A DNA stretch of 64,000 nucleotides from Simmondsia chinensis (taxonomy: Eukaryota; Streptophyta; Magnoliopsida; Caryophyllales; Simmondsiaceae), in NCBI GenBank assembly GCA_018398585.1, contig JAGTTD010000002.1:31612186-31676185 (forward strand), in the 5' to 3' direction. Below are positions 23,808-36,142 of this stretch, piece by piece. Numbering within the stretch: the stretch's first letter is position 1; every line of letters begins with the position of its first letter. Made by a program: the position numbers and the translations under genes. Under the pieces are notes generated by a model. It had not been told where the DNA came from and made no database searches. It saw only the letters and a program-made list of their open reading frames with translations.

Positions 23808-23929
23808 TCTCTCTTCTTATTGCACTGTTGTAGATTCGCCTTTGATGTTGTAGTATTGTATATGGTCCAAATGTGGCCTTTCTGGGCAAATATTAGATAA
23901 AATTTGCAAATAATCAAGCTGAGACCGAA

Positions 23930-24732
23930 AATGAAAATTAACCCAGTGACTCATGGACCAGGCATGTGGCCCCATAGGCTTGGAGCCCATTCAAGATTGG
24001 GTTTGATGTGAGAGTCATTCGAGCTTCACCTTGTAAGTCAATTTGTGTTTAATACGATTTCAAGTTACTGGGGTTTAAATTCGACTTGAAAATCATTTTG
24101 GATTTTAAGTTAGACTTGGGAGTCAATTGAACTTGGTTTGACTTGGAGGTCATGTTGGGCTTTGTTTGACTTGGAAATCATATGAAGCTTGGTTTTACTT
24201 GAGAGTCATTGTGACTTGAAAGTCATTTAGAATTTATGTTTGACTTTGTTAAATTTTAGTATTATTTTCTTGTGTAATTCCTTGCATTTTGTACATGTAT
24301 TTTACTTTTGAATATAGTATATAGCATAGCATATTCCCTAGGTATCTTTCCTTGATAACTTAGCATACATTATGGCATGGTTTTCTCTCTTTCCTTGCTT
24401 CGTAATCGGCCAATATTGGCTTTGATTGGGTGATTATTAGCTTGATTTTAGGATCCTAGTGCTTATTTTGTCTCCTGTATTTACTTGTAATTTTGCTATT
24501 TAAGTAGAGGTAGATTGTATCTTTACTCATTCAATAAAAAAGAATATTTCCTCCATATTTGTTCCTGCTTTGTTCGATTTTGGATTAGTTTTAATTTTTA
24601 CAAACTTGAGAGTCATTAAGACTTTAAATTCGATTTGAAAATCAATTTAGGATTTAGTTTTGACACGAGAGTCATTTTAGGCTTGGTTTGATTTAGGAGT
24701 CATTTAGGCTTTGACTTTGATTTGAGAGTCAA
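23930..24732 (-). repeat. Fragment of the minus-strand gypsy LTR with AGTCATTT repeats, split by a solo LTR
   Basis: The repeat phrase 'GACTTGRRAGTCATTT' occurs about ten times at 24005-24245 and again at 24605-24730; the split is caused by the solo LTR 24247-24602. The sequence type matches 16990-17290. Both ends of this LTR fragment are undefined. Confidence 0.65.
24247..24602 (+). mobile_element. Small solo LTR, 356 bp
   Basis: It starts TGTTAAATTTTAG and ends AATTTTTACA, flanked by GACTT (24242-24246) and AACTT (24603-24607), a target duplication with one difference. It interrupts a tandem repeat that continues on both sides. A TATA-like CTATTTAAG near 24500 and a polyadenylation-like AATAAAAAAG at 24534 fit an LTR promoter/terminator order on the plus strand. 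The size suggests a copia or TRIM family. Confidence 0.75.
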
Positions 24733-25080
24733 TGTTGGGTTGGGCATTGATATGAGTCTTTTTTTTAAAACTCAAAATGTCGTCTCCCCATTGCTTATGG
24801 AAGGCGGAGTTGTGGGTACCAACATGGCAACCCCAGCTAGCAACAATGGTATATGGTTCCGAGCCGGAAATCAAGCCACGGGAACTCTCGTATGTGAGAT
24901 GTCACGAAGCGTGACTCTCTGACTGGAGGCTTAGATAGAGAGAAGAGTTTCCTCCTTTTAAATGCTCTAATAGGTACCCCTTGTTGTGACCAAAGTTGAA
25001 AAATTGTGAACCCAACGATCAGTATCAGAGTTTATTTTTTTCAACAAAAGTTACTTTTTTCCAATAATTGGTATCAGAGC
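24733..25080 (+). mobile_element. LTR-like segment ending at a tRNA-Met primer-binding site
   Basis: The block ends CCAATA at 25066, and TGGTATCAGAGC (25069-25080) follows. That is the plant initiator-tRNA-Met primer site of most copia elements. Its last ~230 bp match 31178-31400 closely ('GGGAACTCTCG', 'GCGTGACTCTC', 'GGTACCCCTTGTTGTGACC', 'AACAAAAGTTACTTTTT'), so the two form direct repeats around the copia interior. A second primer-like phrase, AGTATCAGAG, occurs inside at 25021-25030 and in the right copy. The left boundary at 24733 (TGTTGGG) is inferred. Confidence 0.65.
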
Positions 25081-26859
25081 TAGCCTCTGATCACATTTAT
25101 AATATACATGAATTGGCATAATAAGATCCAAATAAATAGATTTGCGATTTAATAAAATAGTGATTTTATTAAGAAGGATAGTTTGTTTGAATTAGCGATT
25201 TAAATTATTTAAATCATTAAAGCATTAATTGCTAATTAGATTGTTTCTTTCACTGTATCGATTTAAATTATTAAATCTTTAAAAGAGTTAATAGTTAACT
25301 AGGTTGTTTAAAGTAACGGTTTAAATTATTCAAATCATTAAAGAATTAATCGTTTATTCGAATCTAACAACCTACAAGTTTTGGATTACATAATTTGTAT
25401 AATGAGATTATGATTGTTTGGTTAGGATTTGCGAAATCGGATAAAATTAATTTAATGAGATTAGATTTAATTTTCTTAATTAAATTATTTTTATTAAAAA
25501 ATAAAATAAAATTTTGTCAGCAGACGCTGACATCTGACACTTGACAGCTGACGTCAGCATTAAAAATAATAATAATAAAATATAAAAAAAGTTTTTTTAT
25601 TATTTTATTTTATGGACGTGTAGACGTCAGTATTGATTTACATAATAATTATAAATTAATTATTTTAATGAATTAATTTTCTTTTAGACTGAGATTTTGA
25701 ACTAGATTGTAAGATAATCTAAGTTGTGAATCCGTATTATTTTAAATAAAAGTTCTTTTTAAACTAGTTTTAGAATAAGATTCTAAAATAGATTATGAGA
25801 TAGTCGAAATCTTTATTATTTTAAAATAAACGTTAAATTTTATTGACCTTATTTAATTTTAGAATAAGATTCTAAACAGGACTATTGGATAGTCTAAGCT
25901 TATTTAATTTTAGAATGAGATTCTAAATAAGAATATGGGATAGTCTAAGTTCTAAATAATTACTGTTTTTAAATAAAATTGATTTTTATTAATTAATTAG
26001 TTTTAGAATTAGATTCTAAAAATAGATTATGAGATAATCTCAATTACGAAATTATTTTGAATTAAAAATTAATTTCTATCAATTGATTTAGTTTTAGAAT
26101 GGGATTCTAAAAATAAATTATTAGAAAATTTAAATAATATTACGGTACCTTTTTTAATTAAAATTAATTAATTAATTTTATTGATTAAATTTAGAATGAG
26201 ATTCTGAAGTTAGATTATGTGATAATCTATGTTATAAAATGATAATATTTTAAATTAATTAAGTAATTAATTTTGGTTAATTTTATAATGAGATTCTAAA
26301 TGGGGTTATGAGATAATCCAGGTTGTAAATGCAAGTTAATTAAAAAATCACTAGTTTTAAAAATCAACTGGGAGTGAGGTTTCAATTGTTGTAACCTCAC
26401 GATCTCCATTATCGGTCTAGCAGTATAGTAGATCGTTAGACCTCCCTGCGGAGGATGTCGATTTGCAGATTATAGGGTTAGACTTCTATTGGGATGAACC
26501 GAAGTGCAAAGAAGCGATGCGACCACGCTGCCATGAAATATTTTGTGTATTCTATGGAGGTTTAGGTAATGGTTTACACTTGACCAGCGTGACACATTAG
26601 CCTCCATGAGGAGCTCTGTTGCATTATGTTAGAGACTAAGGTAAAGTGGTGAGTTAATCATGTTTAGTAAGAGTTACAAGAAAACATATTAATTGAGAAT
26701 AATTCTCACTCGAACTAGCTTTGTACGACCCCGCTGCCGGGAGTAAGGAGTGGTGTGTTTGGGTCATCATTGTATGCGTAATAGTACAGTTTGGTGGATA
26801 TCTGACTTATTATATATGCTAAATTGAAAGAATAGATATCACTGCATTATACATGACTC
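25081..26859 (+). other. Untranslated leader of the copia element
   Basis: No coding frame. It begins AT-rich, holds the palindrome array (25682-26335) and ends in a less AT-rich part (26350-26860). In that part two G/C-rich phrases recur: 'GAGGTTTCAATTGTTGTAACCTC', itself an inverted repeat near 26375, and 'CCCGCTGCCGGGAG' near 26732. Leaders of plant retroelements often carry packaging and priming signals; no specific one is assigned. Confidence 0.55.
25682..26335 (+). repeat. Eight tandem units each with two short palindromes, in the copia leader
   Basis: Units start near 25682, 25768, 25857, 25908, 26001, 26092, 26189 and 26281, so spacing is mostly 86-97 bp with one short unit of 51 bp. 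Each unit holds TTAGAATNAGATTCTAA (7-bp arms around 3 bases) and, 5-10 bases on, AGATTATGAGATAATCT (7-bp arms). Both arms of several copies changed together or stayed paired, and the A/T fillers between units are far more variable. The array lies between the primer-binding site and the polyprotein start. Confidence 0.85.
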
Positions 26860-29303
26860 TTGTTAGACAGTTACACAAATGTTTGCATTTATAATATTTT
26901 GAATTGGATACGACTAGTGAAATGCATAATGAACTCATTGGACCAAATTACTTTGCCTAGAAAAATCAAGTTGGACTTAGTTATTACTCATAAGGGACCT
27001 ACTGAAAAGAAAGGAAAAGGCAAGGTTGCTATAGTAGCAACAAAGTCCATAAAGAAGTCGGCAAAAGGAAAGTGCACTAAGTACTTAGCTTCTCTTCTTA
27101 GAAAGACTACTAAGTCATCTGGTGAAGATATGTTGATATCTCACTTAGTTCAGCTATGCACAATTGAGAGTCCACCAGGTTCCTGGTGTGTGGACTCGGG
27201 TTCAACTGACCATATTTTTAATATGTTACAGGGGTTCAGGCTAACCAAAAGGCTGCATGATGGGGAGCTATACCGAATGGTCAGGGACAATACAAGAGTA
27301 TTGATCTTAAGTGTATGAGATGTTAGCTTAGTCTTTAGTGTTCGAGTTTTTGATTTTAAGAGATTGATTATTTGTAGCTACTCTACACAAGAATTTGATT
27401 TTTATAACTCGTTTTATGAATAATTGTTATTCAATTGATTTTGATTATGAACCTTTTAATACAAGAAATAAATTTGGAAAATATACTTGTTTAAATGGTT
27501 TATTCATGTTGTTTATTGATCAAAACTCTCATATTTGTTTAAAAGAATCTAACACAAGCTCACTTGTTTGATCTCCTAAAAGAAAACACTTTGAAAGGGA
27601 TATTGCGTATACATGGCACCAACATTTAGGTCACACTAATTCGAACAGGATCTAAAACTGGTAAAAGATGGACTGATAGAGGCTTTGAACTTAAGGTCAT
27701 TACTATTCTGCGAATCCTGCATAGAAAGAGAGATGACCAAGTCTGTCTTTAAGAGTAAAGGCAACAGGGTTAGTGACTTGCTTGAGCTGGTTCACATAGA
27801 TGTATGTGGACCAATACATATTCAAGCAATATGTGGGTATGAGTACTTAATCACATTAGTGATGATTACTCAAGGCATGGACATGTTTACCTAATGGGAC
27901 ATAAGTCGGACGTTTTTAAAAAATTCAAAGAGTAGAAAGTTGAAGTTTAAAAGCTATTAGGTAAACAAGTTAAGTCACTTCGATCAGATCGAGGTGGTGT
28001 ATATTTTTCGAGTGAATATCTGGATTTCCTAACTGCAAATGAGATAAGATATTAGCTTTCTGCTCTGGGTACACCGCAGCAGAATGGTGTTGCAAAAAAT
28101 AGGAACAAAGACGATCTTTTCTATAGTTCTTTTGATTTAAAAGTTTTTTTTGTAAATACAATACAAAATACTTACAAAAGAATTTTGCAAGTAAACTACA
28201 AAAATAAAAATAAAATAGTATTATAAGAATTAAAAAAAATGACACTAATTCTGAACAGCCAAACACAACTCAAGACATAGTCAATGCATTAGATGCACCT
28301 ACTGATAGGAACGAGAATGTTCCAGGTATAAGAGAGCTCAGGTGTGGTGGAAGAATTGTCAGGACACCTGACAGGCTTATAGCGGGAACTTTTAGTAGTT
28401 AACCGTGGTATTGAATCTGATCTTTTTAGTCACAATGAAGCAATTAAGTCTTATAGTTTTGAGCAATTGTTTGAACAAACCATGCGGTTAAGAGAAAGTA
28501 GTTACTTTCTTGGCATTGTATGTCAACAATATACTACCCATTAGGAATGATGTGGGGGTGTCATTAGCTGTAAAGACTTGGTTGTCATGATAGCTCAATA
28601 TAAAGGATATAGGAGAAGCCAGCTCTACTCTTAGGATTAAGCTTCTGCGAGGTCGTAAGAGTAGGATGTTGGGTCTTTCTCTAGCCACTTATATTGACAA
28701 AATGTTGTCAAGGTATTGCATGGAGGACTCTAAGAAAGTCTTTTTACCTTTCAGGCATGGAGTCCCTTTTTCTCTTTAGAGCAGTGTTCTATGGAACCTC
28801 AAGAGGAGGAACAGTTGAGGAATATTCTATATGCTTTGGCAGTGAGAGCCTCATGTATGCCATGCTGTGTACGAGACCAAATATTTGCTATGCTGTGGTG
28901 CAGTAAGCAAGTGTCAGTCTAACTCGGGTCCAACGCACTAGGTGGTAATGAAGCATTTTCTCTAGTACTTAAGAAGGACTAGATATTATATGCTGATCTT
29001 TCAAAGTGAGGAGTTGGTTCCAGTTGGATATATTATTTTAAGACTTCTAGTCAAATATATATGACAGACGTTCGACGTCTGGGCATGACTTTACCCTTGG
29101 AGTAGAAGCCATTAGTGGGAGGAATGTCAAACAGTATAGTATTGCTGACTTCACTATAGAAGCTAAATACGTTGCAACTTAAGAAGCTGCATAGAGGGCA
29201 TGTTGGTCCAGATAAAATAATTAACCTAGTAGACTTTTGGTTCATACACAAAAGAGATGGGTATAAAGATTGTCATAAAGTGGATTTAGGACAAGTGAGA
29301 GAT
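26860..29303 (+). pseudogene. Ty1/copia gag-pol remnant: protease, integrase and RNase H end; RT core missing
   Basis: Motifs in order: a basic gag end (about 26990-27120); the protease site 'WCVDSGSTDH' (about 27184); the GAG-pre-integrase 'WHQHLGHTNSNRI' (27618); 'LFCESCIEREMTKSVF' (27700) and 'LELVHIDVCGPIH' (27780), the start of the integrase core; 'LRSDRGG' and 'GTPQQNGVA' (about 27980-28095), the later integrase core. At 28590-29280 the end of reverse transcriptase and RNase H can be followed ('GEASSTLRIKLLRGRKSRML', 'SLMYAMLCTRPNICYA', 'KYLRRTRYYML'). The reverse-transcriptase catalytic part between about 28260 and 28560 is gone, and an A/T-rich stretch stands at 28130-28240. Many stops and frame changes. 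The polypurine tract 'AAGTGAGAGAT' (29293-29303) adjoins the LTR. Confidence 0.85.
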
Positions 29304-31172
29304 TGTTAGGGATAGTATCCTAAAATTAAGATTTATTATATCAATATTATTTTATTAAAGAACAAAATTGAAGTTTCAGTCGTTTCCTTGTTAAATTTGT
29401 GTAAGCGAGCATTTATACTGCATGTGATTTTCTTTTTGGGAACATCCATGAGATGGGTGTAGTCCTCAAACTACAATTTACATGTTTGTTCTAAGTGGTT
29501 TATGAGATTAACCCATAAAAAGACTTTGAACAAATGGTATGGATTGTTGTTTGAATGACTCATAGTCGAAGACAAGTTTGGACTACTTGTATACTAAGAC
29601 TATAACGTGATACTTTGGATAACTTGTCTTGGTCATGTGGATGGTGATCCAAAAGTGTTAGATTGGTGTGTTTAATAAGATTGACGCACTAAATTGGACC
29701 ATGTGAGTTGCTTGTTTCTAGACTACTATCAGAGATGAGTGATTCATGTTGTAATGTTCGAACAATGGCTCTAAACCCTTAGTTGATTCGCAAATATTTG
29801 AGTAGTTCGAAAATTTTGGCCAAAGTATTCCAAGTGTTTGACATTTAGAATTTATACTATGAATATGTTCCAGTATAAATGAATTATTCGGTGAAGGACG
29901 AGTCGGTAACTAATGGATAAGCTGTGAAAAGGATAATGGTAGTAGTTATACTTATTCTTCATCTTGGACATCTAGTGGAGGGGTTGTTGTCATCAATACT
30001 GTCTATTATGAAGATATCGAATAAATGGTTTAAGTTTGGAGTGTAGTGAGATTTATTTAGTAGAATTAAGTCTCATTAAATGGTAATTAAATTATTTTAT
30101 GAGATGATTAATTTAACCCATTTGGAGCTAGATTTAAATTGTCCCTAAGGTCCTTGCACAAGCCTCTATATATATCGCCATTGAAAAATATTAAATAATT
30201 TATAAGATGAATTATTTATCCATAGGATGGGTAAATTTAATTTTGCCAAACATTATTCATGAGATGAATAAAAGTTAAAAATTACAAAATAAAATAATTT
30301 TAAAAATTAAAATTCATAAGATAAATTTTTATATGTGGAAAACAAAGCAAAAAAAAAAAGGATTTATCAATGTCGGATCCGTGTGTTCTAAATCCGACGA
30401 ACCAGCGCGCGACAGACGTCCCGCTAGCAATCCAGGTTTGCGTTTGCGAACGAATAAAAAGATGCCACGTGGCACGCGTTGATAAGGCGGTGGCACATGG
30501 ATTTGGTTTGATGAAACGCTGCGTTTTGAGTGTGTTTTTGAATAAAACAACGCGTTTTTGCTTGTTAGTATTGGGTCATTTCGGCGCATCCCACATCATT
30601 CTTTTTATATTTTTTCACTTCGGTATATTCCTATAAATAGAGGTACATATTCCAAAGGTTTGGCATCAGTTCTTAGAAAATTAAAATTAAGGGTTTCTAA
30701 AAGTATTGACTTTCAGAGACCTAGTGGGAGAAAAAATTTTATTTAGAAATTTTTCTTCCCCAAAGTTTAATAATTTCCAGAGCCCACCCTCTGGGCAACT
30801 CGAGGTCATTGCGTAGAAGATAGCGGGGTCTCGATTTCTGGTATGTTGAAGATTATTATTTCTTTCTAGTTTTTTTTTTTTTTTTGAGCAAATTCAGGTA
30901 TGTTCTTCTTTCTTTCGCTTTTAGTTTTCACTTTTCTATTTATTTACAATATCGGTTATTATGCCTGTTTAAGCTTATTTATTATTATGAATGTATTATA
31001 GTAAAAAACCTGTAGATCTAAATTAAGAATTTAGATATGTAGATTTAAATTATAAATTTAAATATGTAGATTTAATTTTAAATCAACCCTAGGTTTAGAA
31101 CTATGAATTACAAACCCTTCCGCTGCGTAAACTTTATAAAATTAGGGAGAATTTTTGAAATTCTTCCCAACA
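29304..31172 (+). mobile_element. Ty1/copia 3' LTR, 1,869 bp
   Basis: It begins TGTTAGGGATAG directly after the polypurine tract and ends TTCCCAACA at 31172; the ends form an imperfect short inverted repeat, as usual for LTRs. The minus-strand solo LTR at 949-2836 is a second copy of this family. In the right copy the next bases are ACAGG and then another TG (31178). A 5' LTR of this type is not present at the other end of the interior, so this element was either truncated on the left or is part of a composite. Confidence 0.8.
30463..30639 (+). promoter_or_regulatory. LTR promoter: perfect G-box palindrome and TATA box
   Basis: TGCCACGTGGCA (30463-30474) is a 12-bp perfect palindrome around CACGTG, the core bound by plant bZIP and bHLH factors. 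TATAAATA lies at 30632-30639, about 160 bp downstream. The same pair, with a decayed G-box, lies in the sister LTR at 1532-1543 and 1421-1427, so the arrangement is a family trait. Confidence 0.7.
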
Positions 31173-31177
31173 ACAGG

Positions 31178-31400
31178 TGTTAGGGCAAAGGATTTATAGA
31201 GATAAACCTATTACGGGGAACTCTCGCACATGAGGTGTCATGAAGCGTGACTCTCCGACCGGAGGTTTAGGTGGAGAGAAGAGTCTCTTACTTTAAGTGC
31301 TCTAATAGGTACCCCTTGTTGTGACCACAGTTGAAAAATTATGAACCTAACGATCGGTATCAGAGTTTATTTTTCCAACAAAAGTTACTTTTTCCCAACA
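31178..31400 (+). repeat. LTR-like segment repeated from 24.8-25.07 kb
   Basis: TGTTAGGGC...TTTTTCCCAACA, 223 bp, with short inverted ends. Most of it matches the segment ending at 25066 next to the primer-binding site. It carries an internal 'GGTATCAGAG' phrase (31357-31366). It may be the true 3' end of a 2.1-kb LTR (29304-31400), or a small separate LTR into or next to which the copia LTR came. The minus-strand sister LTR stops at the equivalent of 31172, which favours the second reading. Confidence 0.6.
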
Positions 31401-32654
31401 CTATGTTATGCTCTTTTAAGGCCATGCACTTTTCCACTAGATGATCAATAACTTGGTGGTGTTTGCAATAATTCAGGTTGCTAGAGTCTTGCTTCTTCAA
31501 GATGCTTTGGATTTGACAATTGAATGAGCTCCTTACCATAGAGGGCCTCTAACATGCACAGGAGGTCAAATCAGGAAATGGATGCTTCTTTTGTTATAGT
31601 TCCTCCAATACTTCATGTTCCTTTCTTGTCTCATGTACCAGGCCAATGTAGTCCTTCCCAAATGTCCTAGCTTTTTGAGAATCTTCATAAGAGTAAAGCT
31701 AGTGGCATGGAGTTGAAGGTTTTGATCTTTGATGCATTTTCTTCCTTCGCTGCACCATGGTATAAAAGAGCATTTCCACCATTGTTGGCTTCACCTACAT
31801 GTCATGTGCCCAGGTCACCACTTGTTCGCACGTTCTAGGCTTGAGGGTTTGAAGAATTTATCACAACTCTAGCTTCATCCCTTCAATCCAAAACTCAATT
31901 GCTGGAGTTTCGAAGAGGCAATCCGTGCAATTAGAGCTTAGAGAATGCCAACAGGGGATGTAGTCTATGACTAAATCATCCCTTACATTGTCTAGAGCTG
32001 GTGAGTTCTAACATGGAGACGGTGTGCCGGGTACTGTAAACGGATACTGTAAAACGTGAAAAGGAACTTGTTTTTTCGTTTCTTCCTAAATGTCACTTGA
32101 TTCAGACTCTACCAATCAAAAGTAGCACCTTTAAGAGAGCATATCAAATGCTTGACCAGTAGATTACACCAATGCCCACATTATTGCAAGTCTCAATGAA
32201 GTGGGTAAAGCGCTAGCATGAGTTTCCCTTGCCATCAAACCATTGTCACTTGGGTGGCTGCTAGCTAATGCCCATCTTTTCTATCATTTGAGTCTTATGG
32301 ATTTTTTTTTTTTTTTTTTTGGTAGTGTCGTAAGTGGTTCCACCGATTTCAACTCTAACCCTATGGCAATTAACTCTCTAAATTTGTTGAGTAGATGAAG
32401 CAGCAATAAACACTAACTTGAGTATTGCACTAGATTTTTGGGTTGTATGGACCTTGGAAGGTTTAGCTAATGCCTCTACAAACTTGGACTCATCGTCATC
32501 ATTAACATTTTCAATGCTTTACTTGGAACTTGGAAGGTTTAGCTAATGCTGCTATTTACCTTGTCATGTTTTGCCAATTTGCCTTTTAGAGTTGGAAATT
32601 GAAGACTTTGCTTTTGAACTTGCACAGTGGATGAGTTTGTGTTGGCTTTAGAGG

Positions 32655-34111
32655 TGATAAGTCTAATTTTGTATATACTTATTACATGCTTTTAGACTAA
32701 TTTATTAACTATCTCGAACTTAAAACTCCATAGATATTGCTCACTTTTACACATTATTGCATTTTATGCAGTAAAAGAGCAAAATACAAGCTTTAAGGCT
32801 AAAACAGGCATGAAACAAACCCAAGTCCAATCCTGAGGCCTATGACAAGAGAAGGAAGTCCAAAGGAGTCACCAAACACTCAATTCATGTAAAAAGGGTG
32901 GCCACAAGGAGGTAGGGAAGAAAAGGATAAAGGAACATTGGATAAGAACTTTATCCGTAGAATTTTAGTATTTTTTTTTTTTTTTGGGTCAAAGAATTTA
33001 GTAGTTTGATTGCATATTAATGTCCTTATTCATGTAAATCTTTATCCCTTAATCTAAAATACCAAAACCAAGATCAAAACCAGATCTTATGTAGAAAAAT
33101 ATAGATTGGGTCAGCTGGGGCATGAAAGAGGATAAAACTAAGCCAATTGGATAGAGTTTGTAAGCAATTAGAGCTTTCATTCAAGTAACACTTGCAAACA
33201 CTAGTTGAAGCCTATAAATACATAAGAGGGGCACGAAATTTATATCTTGGAGACCTTTGGAAGCAGCTTGGATGTGATTTTGAGAGCAAGAACAAAGAGG
33301 AAGCAAAATAAAGGCAAATGGAGAAGATCAACTAGGGTTCTTTGGCGAATTCCAAGTTCTTTCTATCTATCCTATGTCTTATTTTATGTTTTATTCTTCT
33401 TATTTTGTTTTATTTAATTTAGTCATGAACTAAATTGAAGTTTCCAAGGCTACGATGTAGCCATAATTGTAAGATTAGACTTTTTTTAGTTTAAAATATT
33501 AGTAGTTCTTGATCTCAACGTTGATGTGTTTATTATTGTTTTCATGCCTTTTTGAGTGCTTTATCACCACTTGAAATTAACAATGATTCATAATGAATCC
33601 AAGAGGAGATTTTGGAATATTACTGAGGTAATAGACACTATAAATTAAGCGAACGCTAGAGATAGATTAACACAATTTGTGTGGTCATTTGTCCAAACCA
33701 TTGATCTTCAAGACTCTTTTCTTATTTAAATCCATACAAGAGATTCATGGTTTAACAGGTAAAAGAATACGCTAAATATTTGAGAGAGAATATGTAGTAA
33801 ATTAGGGTTTTTCACTATCAACATAGATAAACAACTCGAATACTGAGAGTTAGAGATCGTACCGATGCAATTTGGAGAAATCAAATGCTTTGAATCTAAA
33901 TTTAGCAAAGTTCACGTCCCAAAGAAGTAAGTTTTCCATTCTTTAGTTTTCTATTCAAATTAAACTTCAATAATCGGTCGCTCAAATGGAGCCAGGACTA
34001 ACCAATTTCGATACTAAATCAATAAAATAATCCTCGAGGGAACGATACTCTGCTTCATTATTTTATTACTTGATACGAATTAGTATACTTGCTAAGCTCA
34101 AACACACATCA
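32655..34111 (+). mobile_element. Solo LTR, 1,457 bp
   Basis: It starts TGATAAGTCTAATTTTG and ends AACACACATCA. The flanking 5-mers are AGAGG (32650-32654) and AGAGC (34112-34116), a target duplication with one change. GCCTATAAATA at 33209-33219 is a likely TATA box in the plus orientation. It interrupts the minus-strand gypsy remnant. Start phrase, size and layout resemble the solo LTR at 4773-6254. No internal region. Confidence 0.8.
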
Positions 34112-34536
34112 AGAGCAGTGAAGGCCGGTAGCTTGCAATTGGCAGTAAGATAGCGTCTCAACTCCTTGGCCGGCATGAGAGTATTATTGAAAACCTTGTC
34201 TTACTTCTTGAGACAGCACTAGCCGGGCATTTGGTGGCACCAAAGCAAACTGCATAGACTTGAGGTAGCCAAAGTTGACATCTTTCTTTATCGACAACTT
34301 GGGATTAGGGTGAAGTGGTGAGTCAACTTATTATCATAAAATAGAGCATTGTTGACATCTACCGTCATACTTATTGAGATAGTACCCATCAAATATTGGC
34401 TGACATCAAAAGCAGACCCAATAAGCTTGAGAGAGGTAGACTTGCCATCTTTCTTTATTGACAACTTGGGATTGGCGGCAACGTCATGAGTGCATTGTTG
34501 TCAACATTATTCTACTTCATAAGACATCTCCCACTG

Positions 34537-36082
34537 TGTTGGCCCTAAAGCCATTTATATTGTAATTTTGATGACAACAAATATTTAGTGAGTTATAATG
34601 TTTAAATTGCCCTAATCTTATTTCTAAGTGACTCATAAGAAAGTTAGGAAAATCAAGGTTAATCATGTTAATACAAAGCTTTCTAAGATGATGAATCAAA
34701 AGGAAAAGATATCAAAGCTGAAGAAAAGATTCATCCAAATTGAAGAGAATGTAATCCGAGTACAAGTGCCTTAACATTATTTTTATTGTCTAGGACTTAG
34801 GATCAGGATATATCAATTGAGTTTAAGTCTCAACATTTATATATGATGCTCTAACAAAAATATTTTTAAATTATTTTAGAAAATTGATTTTCAAATTTTA
34901 TTTAAAAAATACTCAAGTCAAAATTAAACTAATCTAGCTTGTCAATTAAAATATTTTTTCAATATTGGTGTTTTAAATAAAGTACGACTAAATCAATTAA
35001 AATTTAAATGGGTTATAATTTAGCATTATTTAATCAATCATGATCAAGGGTAGCTAGAAAATTGATTTAATTAATCAATCATGATCAAGGCAAATTAGGA
35101 ATTAATTCAATCAAACAATTATGATCAATGCAAACTATAAAATTAATTCAAAATTTTGAACTAGCATGACAATCAATTAATCATATTAGCTAATATGGCA
35201 AAATTATCCCATCAATCAATCAAATTAATTCAAAAATTTTAACTAATATGAAAATGACTCAAATCAATCAAATTAGTTAGCGAAATTAGTAATTAATCCC
35301 ATCAATCAATCAAATGTATTCAAAAATTTTAGCTAATTTAAAAATTACTCAATCAAATCAAATTGATTAATTAAATTAGTAATCAATCCTATCAATCAAT
35401 CAAATTAATTAGCTAATTTCTTTTTTAATCTTTTTTCCAACAATTTAAACATCCACTAGGCCCTCATTTTCCTATAAAATAGGGCTTGACTGCTTTAGTT
35501 CAAATAATCTAACACTCTCTAAGCTTTCTTTAATAAAAGGTCTCTTACATTCTTGTGCTTCAACGGTTTGATTTTAAGTTTTGTTTAACGTTTCTATTTG
35601 AGCATCACTTGTTCTTTTATTGTTGATCATTAAGCTCAATTGGCATATCCTTAGCTTTAGCTAAGCTTGATCAAGTGTCAATTCACTCTTGAAAGAGTGA
35701 AATTTTGAATGCTTCAATTCTTCCATTGCTTTATTCTAATTTATCTCATTATAAAGGTTGGATCCTGAGCTTACGGTTATAAAAGGATCGATTGTAAAAG
35801 GTTGGTCTTAAGCCCACGTACAAAAGGACCGGTTGTAAATGTTGGATCCTGAGCTTGGTTTTAAAAAGGATCATCAAGCTTAGTTAAAGGCTCAAGTGAT
35901 GAAGAGTAGTCACTTGAGAAGTAGACTAGCTTCCGATTTGGAAGTGAACCACTATAAAAATCCTTGTACATCCCTTTTATTCTTGTCTTTATCTTTTTCA
36001 TTTCGTATTTATTGTTTAACTTTTAATTAATTTTTTGGTTCATAAAATTTAAATTTTCATCTATCACTAAAGAACCTAATTC

Positions 36083-36115
<33 letters not shown>

Positions 36116-36142
36116 TCTCTTAGGTTGCTCTTAGGACCTTCA
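34537..36142 (+). mobile_element. Solo LTR of a SIRE/Maximus-like copia family, 1,606 bp
   Basis: It starts TGTTGGCCCTAAAGCC and ends GGACCTTCA. CACTG (34532-34536) and CGCTG (36143-36147) are the target duplication with one difference. The start phrase is typical of SIRE-type copia LTRs (family knowledge). Inside, 35030-35410 is an A/T-rich tandem stretch built on 'CAATCAATCAAATTAATT'. At 35755-35880 the phrase 'GTTGGATCCTGAGCTT' is present twice with a third relative. A C29 run lies 30 bp before the end. Confidence 0.75.
36085..36113. repeat. C29 homopolymer near the end of the SIRE-like LTR
   Basis: An uninterrupted run of 29 C between 'TAATTCAA' and 'TCTCTCTTAGG'. Related LTRs usually carry a short C run here, so this copy looks expanded. 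Length may be inexact. Confidence 0.9.
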
